DNA of 64,000 nucleotides from Ohtaekwangia koreensis (lineage in GTDB: Bacteria > Bacteroidota > Bacteroidia > Cytophagales > Cyclobacteriaceae): positions 1,956,580 to 2,020,579 of the forward strand of contig NZ_FUZU01000001.1 in assembly GCF_900167975.1 (NCBI RefSeq). Reading direction: 5' to 3'. The notes below the pieces were generated by a model, which saw nothing but the letters and a program-made list of their open reading frames with translations, made no database searches and was not told the DNA's origin. Below are positions 51,870 through 60,301 of the stretch, one piece after another. The stretch's first letter is position 1; every line of letters begins with the position of its first letter. A program made the position numbers and the translations under genes.

Positions 51870-52685
51870 ATGAGGCGTAGTGCAAAATTTGTCATCATTG
51901 GTTTTCTTTTTGTCTTTTTTTTGGGATGTACCAATCACGTTGAAAAAGAAGCAGTGGATTGTGAAGTAAATAAACCTGAAGTATCGGTAGAGGCCAAAAC
52001 AGATCCTTCCAATTGTGATAGTAATGATGGATCGATTACAGTTGCAGGCACAGGTGGAGAACCTCCTTATCAGTTCAGTATAAATGGCGGTACCTATCAG
52101 TCATCCGGAATTTTTGCAAGTCTGAGTGGTGGTACTTTTTTAATAACTATACGCGATGCTAACGGATGCGAGAATCTGGTTGAGAGCACATTGGTGATTA
52201 AGTCCTCGGATTTGGCAGCTACCTATGAATCAACTGAAGACACCGAGTGCCTTACTGATAACGGAACGATTACAATCATACCAACAGGAACAAACTCTCC
52301 CTTTGAATTTAGTATAGGATCGGGAAGCTTTGGGACAAGTGCAGAATTCTCTGATCTGAAGAATGGTACATATATCGTGAGAATCAGAGACTCGGAAGGA
52401 TGTGCTATATCTCTGAATGCAACAGTAGCCAGAGGTGAGACCGGAACTAGTTGGAGCTCGGAAATTAAATCGATCATCGATACGAATTGTGCTATATCTG
52501 GTTGTCACGTCAGTGGTCAGAGTATTCCAAATTGGGCAGACTTGTCCACTGTACAGAAAAACGCGAGTGATATAAAAAGACGCACGGGAAATAGATCCAT
52601 GCCTCCCGCAGGACAGCCGGCCCTTTCACAGAGTGATATCGACAAGATTGCTTGTTGGGTAGATGACGGTGCAAAGAATAATTAA
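51870..52685 (+). CDS. Lipoprotein with SprB-type repeats and a cytochrome-c-like domain
   Basis: A 271-residue lipoprotein; signal peptide FVIIGFLFVFFLGC with lipobox LGC. Two SprB-like repeats follow: DPSNCDSNDGSITVAGTGG...YQFSINGG and ECLTDNGTITIIPTGTNSPFEFSIGSG, each ending in an ITIRDANGC/VRIRDSEGC stretch. The C-terminal third resembles the planctomycete-type cytochrome c: SIIDTNCAISGCHVSG, with Cys207, Cys212 and His213 spaced C-x4-C-H instead of the usual C-x2-C-H, and a distal RSMPPAGQ that could supply a Met ligand, then IDKIACWVDDGAKNN. It should hang on the periplasmic or outer face of a membrane. It starts 4 bp after the anti-sigma-like gene. Confidence 0.7.
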   Translation: MRRSAKFVIIGFLFVFFLGCTNHVEKEAVDCEVNKPEVSVEAKTDPSNCDSNDGSITVAGTGGEPPYQFSINGGTYQSSGIFASLSGGTFLITIRDANGCENLVESTLVIKSSDLAATYESTEDTECLTDNGTITIIPTGTNSPFEFSIGSGSFGTSAEFSDLKNGTYIVRIRDSEGCAISLNATVARGETGTSWSSEIKSIIDTNCAISGCHVSGQSIPNWADLSTVQKNASDIKRRTGNRSMPPAGQPALSQSDIDKIACWVDDGAKNN

Positions 52686-52714
52686 TAGACTTCAAAACTT
52701 AAACATTATCGATT

Positions 52715-53242
52715 ATGAAAATTCATTTAGCTGTGTTGTTAATATGCTCGGCACTTGGCACAAACGCACAAAAATACAGTGTAGCGAAAAGTCAGATCAC
52801 CTTTTTTTCGCACGCTACCTTAGAGGATATTAAAGCGGATAATACAAAGGCCTCAAGCGTATTTGATGCTTCTACTGGTAACATAGCTTTTATTATACCT
52901 GTAAATGAATTCCAGTTTAAGAAGTCATTGATGCAAGAGCACTTCAATGAGAAGTATATGGAAACTGAAAAGTACCCTAAATCTACTTTTCAAGGAAAAA
53001 TTTCGGGATATGATCCAAGTGCTGCAACACAGAACGTAAAGGCTCAAGGTAAGCTTACCATTCACGGGGTAACGCGTGATGTTGAAATTCCTGGAACAAT
53101 CGAAAAACAAGGTGACAACCTTGTAATGAAATCAGTTTTTATAGTTCGTCTCGAAGATTATAAAGTACAGATTCCAAAATTGATGTGGCAGAACATCGCG
53201 GAGCAGGTCGAGGTAACAATCAATTTTACATACAAACACTAG
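52715..53242 (+). CDS. YceI family periplasmic protein
   Basis: A 175-residue protein with signal peptide MKIHLAVLLICSALGTNAQ. The rest is a YceI lipocalin-like barrel: KSQITFFSHATLEDIKADNTKASSVFDASTGNIAFIIPVNEFQFKKSLMQEHFNEKYMETEKYPKS, then KLTIHGVTRDVEIPGTI. YceI proteins bind isoprenoid chains in the periplasm and are often made under stress or with cytochromes. It is the fourth gene of the sigma operon, 29 bp after the cytochrome-like lipoprotein. That pairing with a cytochrome-like protein and a DUF5777 barrel recurs in Bacteroidota, which suggests a shared function in isoprenoid or redox handling. Confidence 0.88.
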   Translation: MKIHLAVLLICSALGTNAQKYSVAKSQITFFSHATLEDIKADNTKASSVFDASTGNIAFIIPVNEFQFKKSLMQEHFNEKYMETEKYPKSTFQGKISGYDPSAATQNVKAQGKLTIHGVTRDVEIPGTIEKQGDNLVMKSVFIVRLEDYKVQIPKLMWQNIAEQVEVTINFTYKH

Positions 53243-53252
53243 AAGTATACAT

Positions 53253-54152
53253 ATGAAGTTATTTATAAAAAGCGTTTCGCGACTAAATATAGCTTTCATT
53301 TTTTTATTCGGATCTCCCGTTTTTGCTCAGGATGATCTTTTAAAAGAGTTAGAAAAAGAATCAGATCAGAAGTCATCCGCCTATACTTCACAAGCGTTTA
53401 AAGGAACTCGATTAATTAATGGACATTCGGTGGAGACCATTGGCGCGGGCACTTTGGAGTTTATTTTCTCTCACAGGTTCGGACGGTTAAATGGTGGCCT
53501 TTACGAAGTGTATGGTTTGGATGATGCTTATGTCAGATTGGGATTGGAGTATGGCGTTACCGATAATTTCGGGATTGGTATTGGAAGAAATTCGGTTGAT
53601 AAAACCGTAGATGGATATCTGAAATACAAGTTTTTGAAACAATCGAGGGATGGAGCTCCGGTTACAATTACAGCATTTGGTAGTACGGCTTATAAGACAT
53701 CACCCCGCGATGCAGATGTACCCGCTGGTTTTCAACGCTCAGATCGGTTAGCTTATACCGCACAGCTTCTGTTTGCACGGAAATTTACTCCTGCATTATC
53801 GCTTCAATTCATGCCAACATTAGTGCATAAGAACTGGGTTGCGGTAAATGAGGGGGATAACAATCAGGTCGCTCTTGGTGTTGGAGGGCGAATAAAGGTA
53901 ACTCCAAGTGTATCCGTGAATGCAGAGTATTATTATCGTGTCAATCCTAGCGATGCTAATTCATATAAGGACGCAATCGGTATCGCCGTAGATATTGAGA
54001 CCGGTGGACACGTTTTTCAGATCATATTAACGAACACACGGGGTATGATTGAACGCACATTTGTTACCGAAACTGATGGAGATTTTTTCGATGGAGATAT
54101 TCATCTTGGATTTAACGTCACCAGGGCATTTCAATTGAAAAGAAAACAGTAG
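53253..54152 (+). CDS. DUF5777 outer-membrane beta-barrel protein
   Basis: A 299-residue exported protein (signal peptide RLNIAFIFLFGSPVFAQ). After a short helical lead (DDLLKELEKESDQKSSAYTSQAFKGTRLINGHSVETI) it is all beta: GTLEFIFSHRFGRLNGGLYEVYGLDDAYVRLGLEYGVTDNFGIGIGRNSVDKTVDGYLKYKFL and more strands to a C-terminal FNVTRAFQLKRKQ. This matches DUF5777, an outer-membrane barrel often next to YceI and cytochrome-like genes. It probably sits in the outer membrane. Last gene of the sigma-factor operon, 10 bp after YceI, before a terminator. Confidence 0.87.
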   Translation: MKLFIKSVSRLNIAFIFLFGSPVFAQDDLLKELEKESDQKSSAYTSQAFKGTRLINGHSVETIGAGTLEFIFSHRFGRLNGGLYEVYGLDDAYVRLGLEYGVTDNFGIGIGRNSVDKTVDGYLKYKFLKQSRDGAPVTITAFGSTAYKTSPRDADVPAGFQRSDRLAYTAQLLFARKFTPALSLQFMPTLVHKNWVAVNEGDNNQVALGVGGRIKVTPSVSVNAEYYYRVNPSDANSYKDAIGIAVDIETGGHVFQIILTNTRGMIERTFVTETDGDFFDGDIHLGFNVTRAFQLKRKQ

Positions 54153-54623
54153 TTTGTTCCTGATGTTTAGTTGAAAATTAAAGGTATAAAGGCCTCGGTT
54201 GTTGAAACTCGAGGCCCTTTCTTTTTTAGCATAAGAAAGTTCGATTTTGAATGAATTTGCCATGAATGGCAAATTGGTGGACATCCCTTAATCCAAGTGG
54301 GAGACTTATCTTATTTAGATTGGATAATAATAGAGTCTTACTTATCAAAAGGATACATCTCTTTGAACAATTTAATCACATGATTATATAAAGTACACCT
54401 TTTTGTCATCAGGTGATTTACGTGATATTATTTGAACCTGCTCATCTTTGTCGAAAGATTAGGTATCTAATCGAAGTAACTATAACCCATGTTTTCTCTT
54501 TAGTAAAGATTGATAGTGACGCTTACTTACAATCGGTTGGATCAGGAGAATTCAAAACGGCGAGCTTGCCTGAACAAGGTTATATAACGATCACAGATAA
54601 CGAACTTAAAATTATTCAATAAT
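54153..54623. other. Intergenic region, 471 bp, with terminator
   Basis: This separates the sigma operon from the response-regulator gene. It holds the terminator at 54191-54227. A 69-codon frame from a GTG at 54413 ends one base before the response-regulator ATG; its start has no supporting features and I do not call it a gene. The promoter of the two-component genes should lie here. Confidence 0.55.
54191..54227 (+). terminator. Terminator of the sigma-factor operon
   Basis: GGCCTCG at 54191-54197 pairs with CGAGGCC at 54210-54216 around a 12-nt loop, followed by CTTTCTTTTTT. It lies 39 bp past the last gene of the operon. Confidence 0.85.
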
Positions 54624-55253
54624 ATGGTAAAACTAATTGTAATTGATGATCACGCATTGTTTAGAATTGGCCTTGTATCAATATTAAAAAAGGACCCAAG
54701 ATTTAATGTGGTAGGAGAGTTTAGCAGTTTTAGTGCGGTGCGGTCGCATGTTCCGGATTTAAATGCGCACCTCGTTTTGATTGATATTTCCCTGGACAAG
54801 GAAAGTGGTTTGGATGTTGCAAAATATTTCAAGGATAAAAAGCCAGGAGTAAAAGTCGTCATCCTGAGTTCTCATAAAGAAGAGTTTTATATCGTGAATG
54901 CAATGGAAGCAGGCATTGACGGCTACATTCATAAAGATGTGGAATCTGAAGAATTGATATTAGGACTGCATAAAGTTCTGCAAGGTGAAAAGTTCTACTC
55001 TCTAGAAATATCCAATCTTCTTGTAAGCAGTCTTTATAAGAAATCTTATCGTGGGCTTCCCTTCTTAACGAGCAAGGAAAAAGAAGTGGTGAAATATCTG
55101 ATAGAGGGTTGTTCAAGCAAGGAGATCGCTGCGCGTATGGAAGTTAGTCCTAGAACAATTGAAACACATCGCGCTAATGTTCTTGGAAAATTTGATTTGA
55201 AAAACACAACCGAACTGGTCGCTAAGATCGCTGAACAGAAAATTAGGTTTTAA
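54624..55253 (+). CDS. LuxR/NarL-family response regulator
   Basis: A 209-residue regulator. Receiver domain 1-120: acidic pair Asp8-Asp9, phosphoacceptor Asp54 in VLIDISLDKE, a Ser/Thr-type switch (VVILSSHKEE) and a Lys (YIHKDVES). The C-terminal HTH is LuxR/NarL-type: LTSKEKEVVKYLIEGCSSKEIAARMEVSPRTIETHRANVLGKFDLKN. It binds DNA as a dimer when phosphorylated. The hybrid histidine kinase starts 100 bp downstream in the same direction, so this is its probable output, or one of two if the kinase's own receiver has another target. Confidence 0.92.
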   Translation: MVKLIVIDDHALFRIGLVSILKKDPRFNVVGEFSSFSAVRSHVPDLNAHLVLIDISLDKESGLDVAKYFKDKKPGVKVVILSSHKEEFYIVNAMEAGIDGYIHKDVESEELILGLHKVLQGEKFYSLEISNLLVSSLYKKSYRGLPFLTSKEKEVVKYLIEGCSSKEIAARMEVSPRTIETHRANVLGKFDLKNTTELVAKIAEQKIRF

Positions 55254-55353
55254 GTATATATAAGCAAACTGTATTTATAATTGAGTCGTGGTTAAAGGAT
55301 TCAAACAAAATATGTTTGAATGAAGAGAAGGACATCATTTGAATAAGCATGTC

Positions 55354-58300
55354 ATGAAAAGGAATATTATTTCCTGGTTATTTCTCTGGGTTCTCCTGGG
55401 TAATAGTAACATTGCGTTTGCACAAAATAAAAAGATCGATAGTCTTAATGTAGTCCTGAAAGTTCTTCATCAGGATTCTAACCGTGTCAATACATTAATT
55501 CTTTTGTGTGACGCGCAATCGCGTATCGACAACGAAAAAGTCCTGCCCGTTGCCAATGAAATTCTCGCGTTATCTGAAGAGATTAATTTCCCGGAGGGAA
55601 AGGCCCAAGCCTATATATTTCTAGGTGTATACAATAACAGAGCAGGGAAAATTTCGCAGGGAATTGATTTTTTCCTAAAGGCGCTGCGAGTATATGAAAC
55701 ACTTCAGGATACGAATCATATAGCGGTCTGCTATAACAATATAGGTGTCATTTATCTGGCGCAAGAAAATAATAGAGTTGCTTATGAATATTTCAGCAAA
55801 GCACTTACTGCCTGGGATAAGTCAAAATGTAACAGAGGTTCGGCCCGGGTACTGAATAACATTGCAATCGTTTATGAAAAGGAAAAAAAGGATTCGTTGG
55901 CCTTAGTGTATTATTATCGTGCTTTAAAATTAAATGAGGGACTTGAAGATAAAGTCGCCTCCAGTTGGATACTCAACGCTATCGGTAAAATCAGTTTTCG
56001 AAGAAATCAATTCGCAGAGGCACTTATGTATCAGCAAAAAGCCCTGCAACTCGCAAGTCAAGTAAAGTCCAATAAACAACTCCCCGCTATATATGGGGCG
56101 TTCAGTGAAATATACAGAGCGCTTAATAAGCAAAAGCTTGCATTGTCTACAGCAGAAATAGCGTTGGACTATGCGTTACAAGTAAACTCTAAAGAAGAAA
56201 TAGCGGCAAGTTATAATCTGATTGCAAAAGCGTATGAAGCACAACGGAAATATAATTTAGCCTATACATATCAGTCTCTATATCTAACACTGAACGATAG
56301 TTTGCAAAAAACCAAGAATAACTCTGCTATAGAGAAGTTTAGGAATAATTATGAAATGGAGAAAAAAGAAAAAGAAATCTCCTTTTTATCGCATCAGCAT
56401 CAGGAGGAAATTCATAAGAGAAATACAATTCTAATTGCTCTTGCCGGTATTGTCTGTGTCTTTTTGCTTATCATAAGTCGTCAGCGTCTTAATGTAAAGA
56501 AAAGGCTTGAAGTAGAACGTAAGAATTTTGAATTACTCCAGGAGCAGGCACTTCGCCACGAAAGCGAGGCAAAGTATAAAACACTTATTGAAAGTACATT
56601 ACTTGGGGTATCTATAGAGAAGCGTGGGAAAGTTATATACGCTAATAAAAAGCTACTAAATATTTTCGGTTATGCGAATATGGATGAGTATAGTCTAATA
56701 GATCCCATTCACATCACCGATCGTTGTACACCTGAAACTAAGCTGTTTATTGAAGATTTGCAGCGTTCACAAAAAGAAGGTAGAGATACCGTTCAATCAT
56801 TCATTGGACATTTTTACGATAAGGATAATAAGGTTCGCTCTTTTGAAGTTCAAATAGGTGAGATCATGGTTGAAGGTGACTTATGCAGAATGTATGTTCT
56901 GATTGATGTTACTGATAGGCTGGCTGCTGAGAACGCATCAAGGGAGATGGAAAAACTGTTCAGACTGTCGCAGCACTTTTCAAACATCGGAAGCTGGCGT
57001 TGGAGTTTTCATACGAAAGATTTATTGTGGTCTGATATAACCTATAAAATATATGGTGTAGATCATACAGAGAAAATTACAGAGCAAAAATTCTTTGAAT
57101 GTGTTTACCCGGACGATCATGCTATAGTTATAAACAATGCGATTGAAAGTATAGGGAATGGTGAACCCTATCAGGTGGAACATAGAATACTTTTACCCAA
57201 CGGCCAGATACGCTGGATCAGGTTAAAGGGCGATGTCTTCAGGGATTCAGAAGGACAGCCTATTGAAATTTTTGGTGTTGCGCGCGATGTAACCGAATCG
57301 AAACAAATAGCTGAGGAACTTCGATTAAGCAAAGAGAAGTATAGGATATTAGCAGAGGCTGGCCATGAGATCATGGGGCTTTACGATCTCAAGGGTATAG
57401 TGCAGTATGTTTCACCTGCGATTACACATTTACTTGGCTATTTACCCGAGGATAAGGTTGGCAGAAAGATAGTAAGCGATATCATTCATCCGATGGATAG
57501 AAGACAGTTGATGATGGCTTTCAGAAAGGCGAGTGTGCATTCGGAAGAATCAGTCATGGTCAAGGTAAGGATGCGGAGAAAAGATACGCAGCAATATGTG
57601 TGGTGTCAGAAAAGTCTTCGTGCTATAAAAGATAAAGAAGGAGTAATTACGGCTATCCGTTCATTGACGAGAGATATAGGATATGAGATTGCGTATGAAA
57701 CAAAATTAAACCAGTCGAATGCACGTCTGACAAACTCAGTGAGGGAATATAAATCCCTGAATAAGAAGTTGAATAATTTACTAAAGGAACTTGGAAAAAG
57801 ATCGAAGCAGCTTGAGAGCGCCAACTATAAATTAACTGTGTCACAAACAACCTTAAAGCAAACCTACGAACAGTTAAAACTGAAGACGGATGCGCTGAAT
57901 GAAATAGCTATAATTGTTTCATGTGATGGTCAAGGTAAAATTTCGCATGTGAATTCGTTGTTCGAAAAAATAATGGGATATGAACAAACGGAAATTATAG
58001 GTAATACATATCATGACTTAAAGTCTACGCTATACGATTCTCCGGTACATGATGCACGTTTCTTTGCTGGGATATGGCGTGAATTAACGGAAGGAAAAAA
58101 TTGGTCTGGAGAGGTTTGTTATAAAGGTAAAGATGGTAGCTATATTTGGTGTCTCAAGCACATGATACCATTGTTCAATAATGGTACATTCGATGGATAC
58201 TTTTCATTTAGCTATGATATAACATTTGACAAAAAACGAGAGGCCGAACTTATAGAAGCGAAGTTGATAGCAGAAGCCGCTTCAGCAATAAAAGAAGATT

Positions 58301-59757
58301 TCTTATCGGTCATGAGTCATGAGATACGGACACCACTGAATTCGGTTATAGGACTATCAAACTTGTTGCTAAAGAAAAAGCCAAGAGAAGATCAACAGGA
58401 AATCATCAAGACGCTAAAGGGCTCCAGTGATAACCTGATGCATCTTGTAAATGATATACTAGACTATAATAAAATACAAGCTGGTAAAATTGAGCTCGAA
58501 GAGATTGCGTTTAATACTCTTGAATTCCTTCAGCAGTTCAGATCGGCTTACCTTCCAATTGCTTCAGAGAAAGGACTTGATTTCAAAGTGACTGCAGATG
58601 CCATGATTCCATCGATGCTGAGTGGAGACTCTATGCGACTTAACCAAATACTCAATAATTTGGTGAATAATGCAATGAAGTTTACGCAGAGCGGTTCCGT
58701 TAAAGTAACGGCTTCATTGGTTTCAAAGAATGAGAAGCAGTGCCGGTTGTTGTTCGAAGTAATTGATTCAGGAATTGGTATAGCAGATGATAAGCTTCCG
58801 TTGATCTTTATGCCATTTCACCAATCTGAAAAGTATATATCTCGAAAATTTGGTGGTACAGGTTTAGGACTTTCCATAGTGAAAAGCCTCGTGGAAATGT
58901 TAGGCGGAGAGATTTCTGTAAGAAGTAAAGAAGGCGAAGGATCGACTTTTTCGGTTTCAATTCCATTTGCAATATGTTCGGTTGCCGTTCCTCATGTAAG
59001 TATAAAAGAGATAAATGAAGCAACGTTGGTGTCGTCTTTTAAAGGTTATCGCGTTTTATATGTGGAAGACGTTGAGTCTAATCGCATGGTCGTTGGAAGC
59101 TACTTAAAGGATTGTGAAGTTGAGTGTACTATGGCTTCCGGTGGTGAGCTTGCACTGATTCATACTGCAAATAAAACCTTTGATGTTATTCTCATGGATT
59201 TGCAAATGCCAGGGCTGAATGGATATGAAGTCACAGAAGCAATTCGAACGCAGGAACGTGGGAGAAATAGGCACACACCTGTGATAGCTTTTACAGCCGA
59301 GTCATTGTCAGAAAGCCTGAAGGCAAAGACCGCGATGTATAGTATTCAGGATATTGTTACAAAGCCTTTCCAATTTGAAACACTTATTCAGAAAATAATA
59401 AAAGTTACTCCGCGTAAAAGAGAAGAAGAGGATTTTCTGTCCTTCCAGTTTTACGAGGATGCCTTTGATTATGATCGTGAAGAAATGGAAAAAATTAAAA
59501 AAATTGTGATCAACGACTTCAAGCTTCTGGAAGACAACATGACGAAGTATGTTGCTGAAAAGAATATGGAAGGTATACGGGCCGAAATTCATAAGCTCTC
59601 TCCAATTGTGAAGAATTTGAAATGTAAGGCTCTGATCAAATCATTTGACGAATTCAGAAAGTACGATCAATACTCGCCTTCAATACAGGATTTACACTGC
59701 CAGCTGCGAAAGTATAACAGCATTCTTTACTCTTCAGTGGAAGAACTTCAGTATTAA
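55354..59757 (+). CDS. Hybrid histidine kinase with TPR sensor, four PAS domains, receiver and Hpt
   Basis: A 1467-residue sensor. I chose ATG 55354 (MKRNIISWLFLWVLLGNSNIAFA, signal peptide) over a TTG five codons upstream. Domains in order: TPR repeats (about 60-330, periplasmic), one membrane helix (NTILIALAGIVCVFLLIISR, about 355-375), a coiled coil, four PAS domains (about 405-520, 535-655, 660-780 and 840-960, with the second and third carrying extra charged linkers), HisKA with His989 in MSHEIRTPLNS, HATPase (LNQILNNLVNNAMKFT, DSGIGIADDKLP, GGTGLGLSIVKSL), receiver with Asp1282 in ILMDLQMPG, and an Hpt-like tail with His1413 in EIHKLSP. This is a complete phosphorelay to the response regulator in front. 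The TPR signal is unknown. Confidence 0.93.
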   Translation: MKRNIISWLFLWVLLGNSNIAFAQNKKIDSLNVVLKVLHQDSNRVNTLILLCDAQSRIDNEKVLPVANEILALSEEINFPEGKAQAYIFLGVYNNRAGKISQGIDFFLKALRVYETLQDTNHIAVCYNNIGVIYLAQENNRVAYEYFSKALTAWDKSKCNRGSARVLNNIAIVYEKEKKDSLALVYYYRALKLNEGLEDKVASSWILNAIGKISFRRNQFAEALMYQQKALQLASQVKSNKQLPAIYGAFSEIYRALNKQKLALSTAEIALDYALQVNSKEEIAASYNLIAKAYEAQRKYNLAYTYQSLYLTLNDSLQKTKNNSAIEKFRNNYEMEKKEKEISFLSHQHQEEIHKRNTILIALAGIVCVFLLIISRQRLNVKKRLEVERKNFELLQEQALRHESEAKYKTLIESTLLGVSIEKRGKVIYANKKLLNIFGYANMDEYSLIDPIHITDRCTPETKLFIEDLQRSQKEGRDTVQSFIGHFYDKDNKVRSFEVQIGEIMVEGDLCRMYVLIDVTDRLAAENASREMEKLFRLSQHFSNIGSWRWSFHTKDLLWSDITYKIYGVDHTEKITEQKFFECVYPDDHAIVINNAIESIGNGEPYQVEHRILLPNGQIRWIRLKGDVFRDSEGQPIEIFGVARDVTESKQIAEELRLSKEKYRILAEAGHEIMGLYDLKGIVQYVSPAITHLLGYLPEDKVGRKIVSDIIHPMDRRQLMMAFRKASVHSEESVMVKVRMRRKDTQQYVWCQKSLRAIKDKEGVITAIRSLTRDIGYEIAYETKLNQSNARLTNSVREYKSLNKKLNNLLKELGKRSKQLESANYKLTVSQTTLKQTYEQLKLKTDALNEIAIIVSCDGQGKISHVNSLFEKIMGYEQTEIIGNTYHDLKSTLYDSPVHDARFFAGIWRELTEGKNWSGEVCYKGKDGSYIWCLKHMIPLFNNGTFDGYFSFSYDITFDKKREAELIEAKLIAEAASAIKEDFLSVMSHEIRTPLNSVIGLSNLLLKKKPREDQQEIIKTLKGSSDNLMHLVNDILDYNKIQAGKIELEEIAFNTLEFLQQFRSAYLPIASEKGLDFKVTADAMIPSMLSGDSMRLNQILNNLVNNAMKFTQSGSVKVTASLVSKNEKQCRLLFEVIDSGIGIADDKLPLIFMPFHQSEKYISRKFGGTGLGLSIVKSLVEMLGGEISVRSKEGEGSTFSVSIPFAICSVAVPHVSIKEINEATLVSSFKGYRVLYVEDVESNRMVVGSYLKDCEVECTMASGGELALIHTANKTFDVILMDLQMPGLNGYEVTEAIRTQERGRNRHTPVIAFTAESLSESLKAKTAMYSIQDIVTKPFQFETLIQKIIKVTPRKREEEDFLSFQFYEDAFDYDREEMEKIKKIVINDFKLLEDNMTKYVAEKNMEGIRAEIHKLSPIVKNLKCKALIKSFDEFRKYDQYSPSIQDLHCQLRKYNSILYSSVEELQY

Positions 59758-59848
59758 GTTGATTTGCGCTGTGGTCAAGAGCGACTACAGATTTTGAGAA
59801 AAGGGAAATTCAAATAAATTTGTAGGAAAACCCCTAACTCCTGCAAAG

Positions 59849-60238
59849 ATGTCCCTCATTAAAATCGGCGATAATAAGTTTTATACAATCTCTGTATCAA
59901 CAGAGAAAAACAGAGCATACCTGAAGATTATTGGTTTTTGGAGAACGCCTGAACAGGTTCCAGATTATATCAATCACTGGGTTAGCGGAGTTTCAAAGTT
60001 AAAAAAGGGATTTACGCTTTTAACAGATGCGTCTGAAATGAAGACTCATCCCAAGGAAGTGGTTAAGTTACATGAACAAGCACAAGCAATTCTTTTGAAA
60101 GCTGGCGTAAGCAAAGTGGCAGAAATCCTCAAAGACGATGTGGCGGAAATGCAGCTGAACGCTGTAGCTAAGACAACGCAATTTCCCAAGAAAAATTTCA
60201 GCACAGCAGCAGAAGCGGAGGCGTGGCTTGATCTTTAG
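59849..60238 (+). CDS. Small STAS/SpoIIAA-like protein
   Basis: A 129-residue cytoplasmic protein starting MSLIKIGDNKFYTISVSTEKNRAYLKIIGFWRTPEQVPDYINHWVSGVSKL, then FTLLTDASEMKTHP and a C-terminal FPKKNFSTAAEAEAWL. The beta-alpha layout with the central LLTDASEMKTHP strand resembles the SpoIIAA/SEC14-like STAS fold that occurs in single-domain bacterial proteins, often beside signalling genes. It lies 92 bp after the hybrid kinase in the same direction and could be part of the same signalling unit or an independent gene. The fold guess is by pattern only. Confidence 0.55.
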   Translation: MSLIKIGDNKFYTISVSTEKNRAYLKIIGFWRTPEQVPDYINHWVSGVSKLKKGFTLLTDASEMKTHPKEVVKLHEQAQAILLKAGVSKVAEILKDDVAEMQLNAVAKTTQFPKKNFSTAAEAEAWLDL

Positions 60239-60301
60239 GGCAGTATCAACGCAGTGCCTCTGCTATATTTATCTCCTATATTTTACGACTAACATTAGTT
60301 T

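Noticed and set aside
54413-54622. 69-codon frame ending one base before the response-regulator ATG
   Set aside because: It starts at a GTG with no recognisable domain, signal or composition; its nearness to the next gene may be chance. Kept as intergenic.
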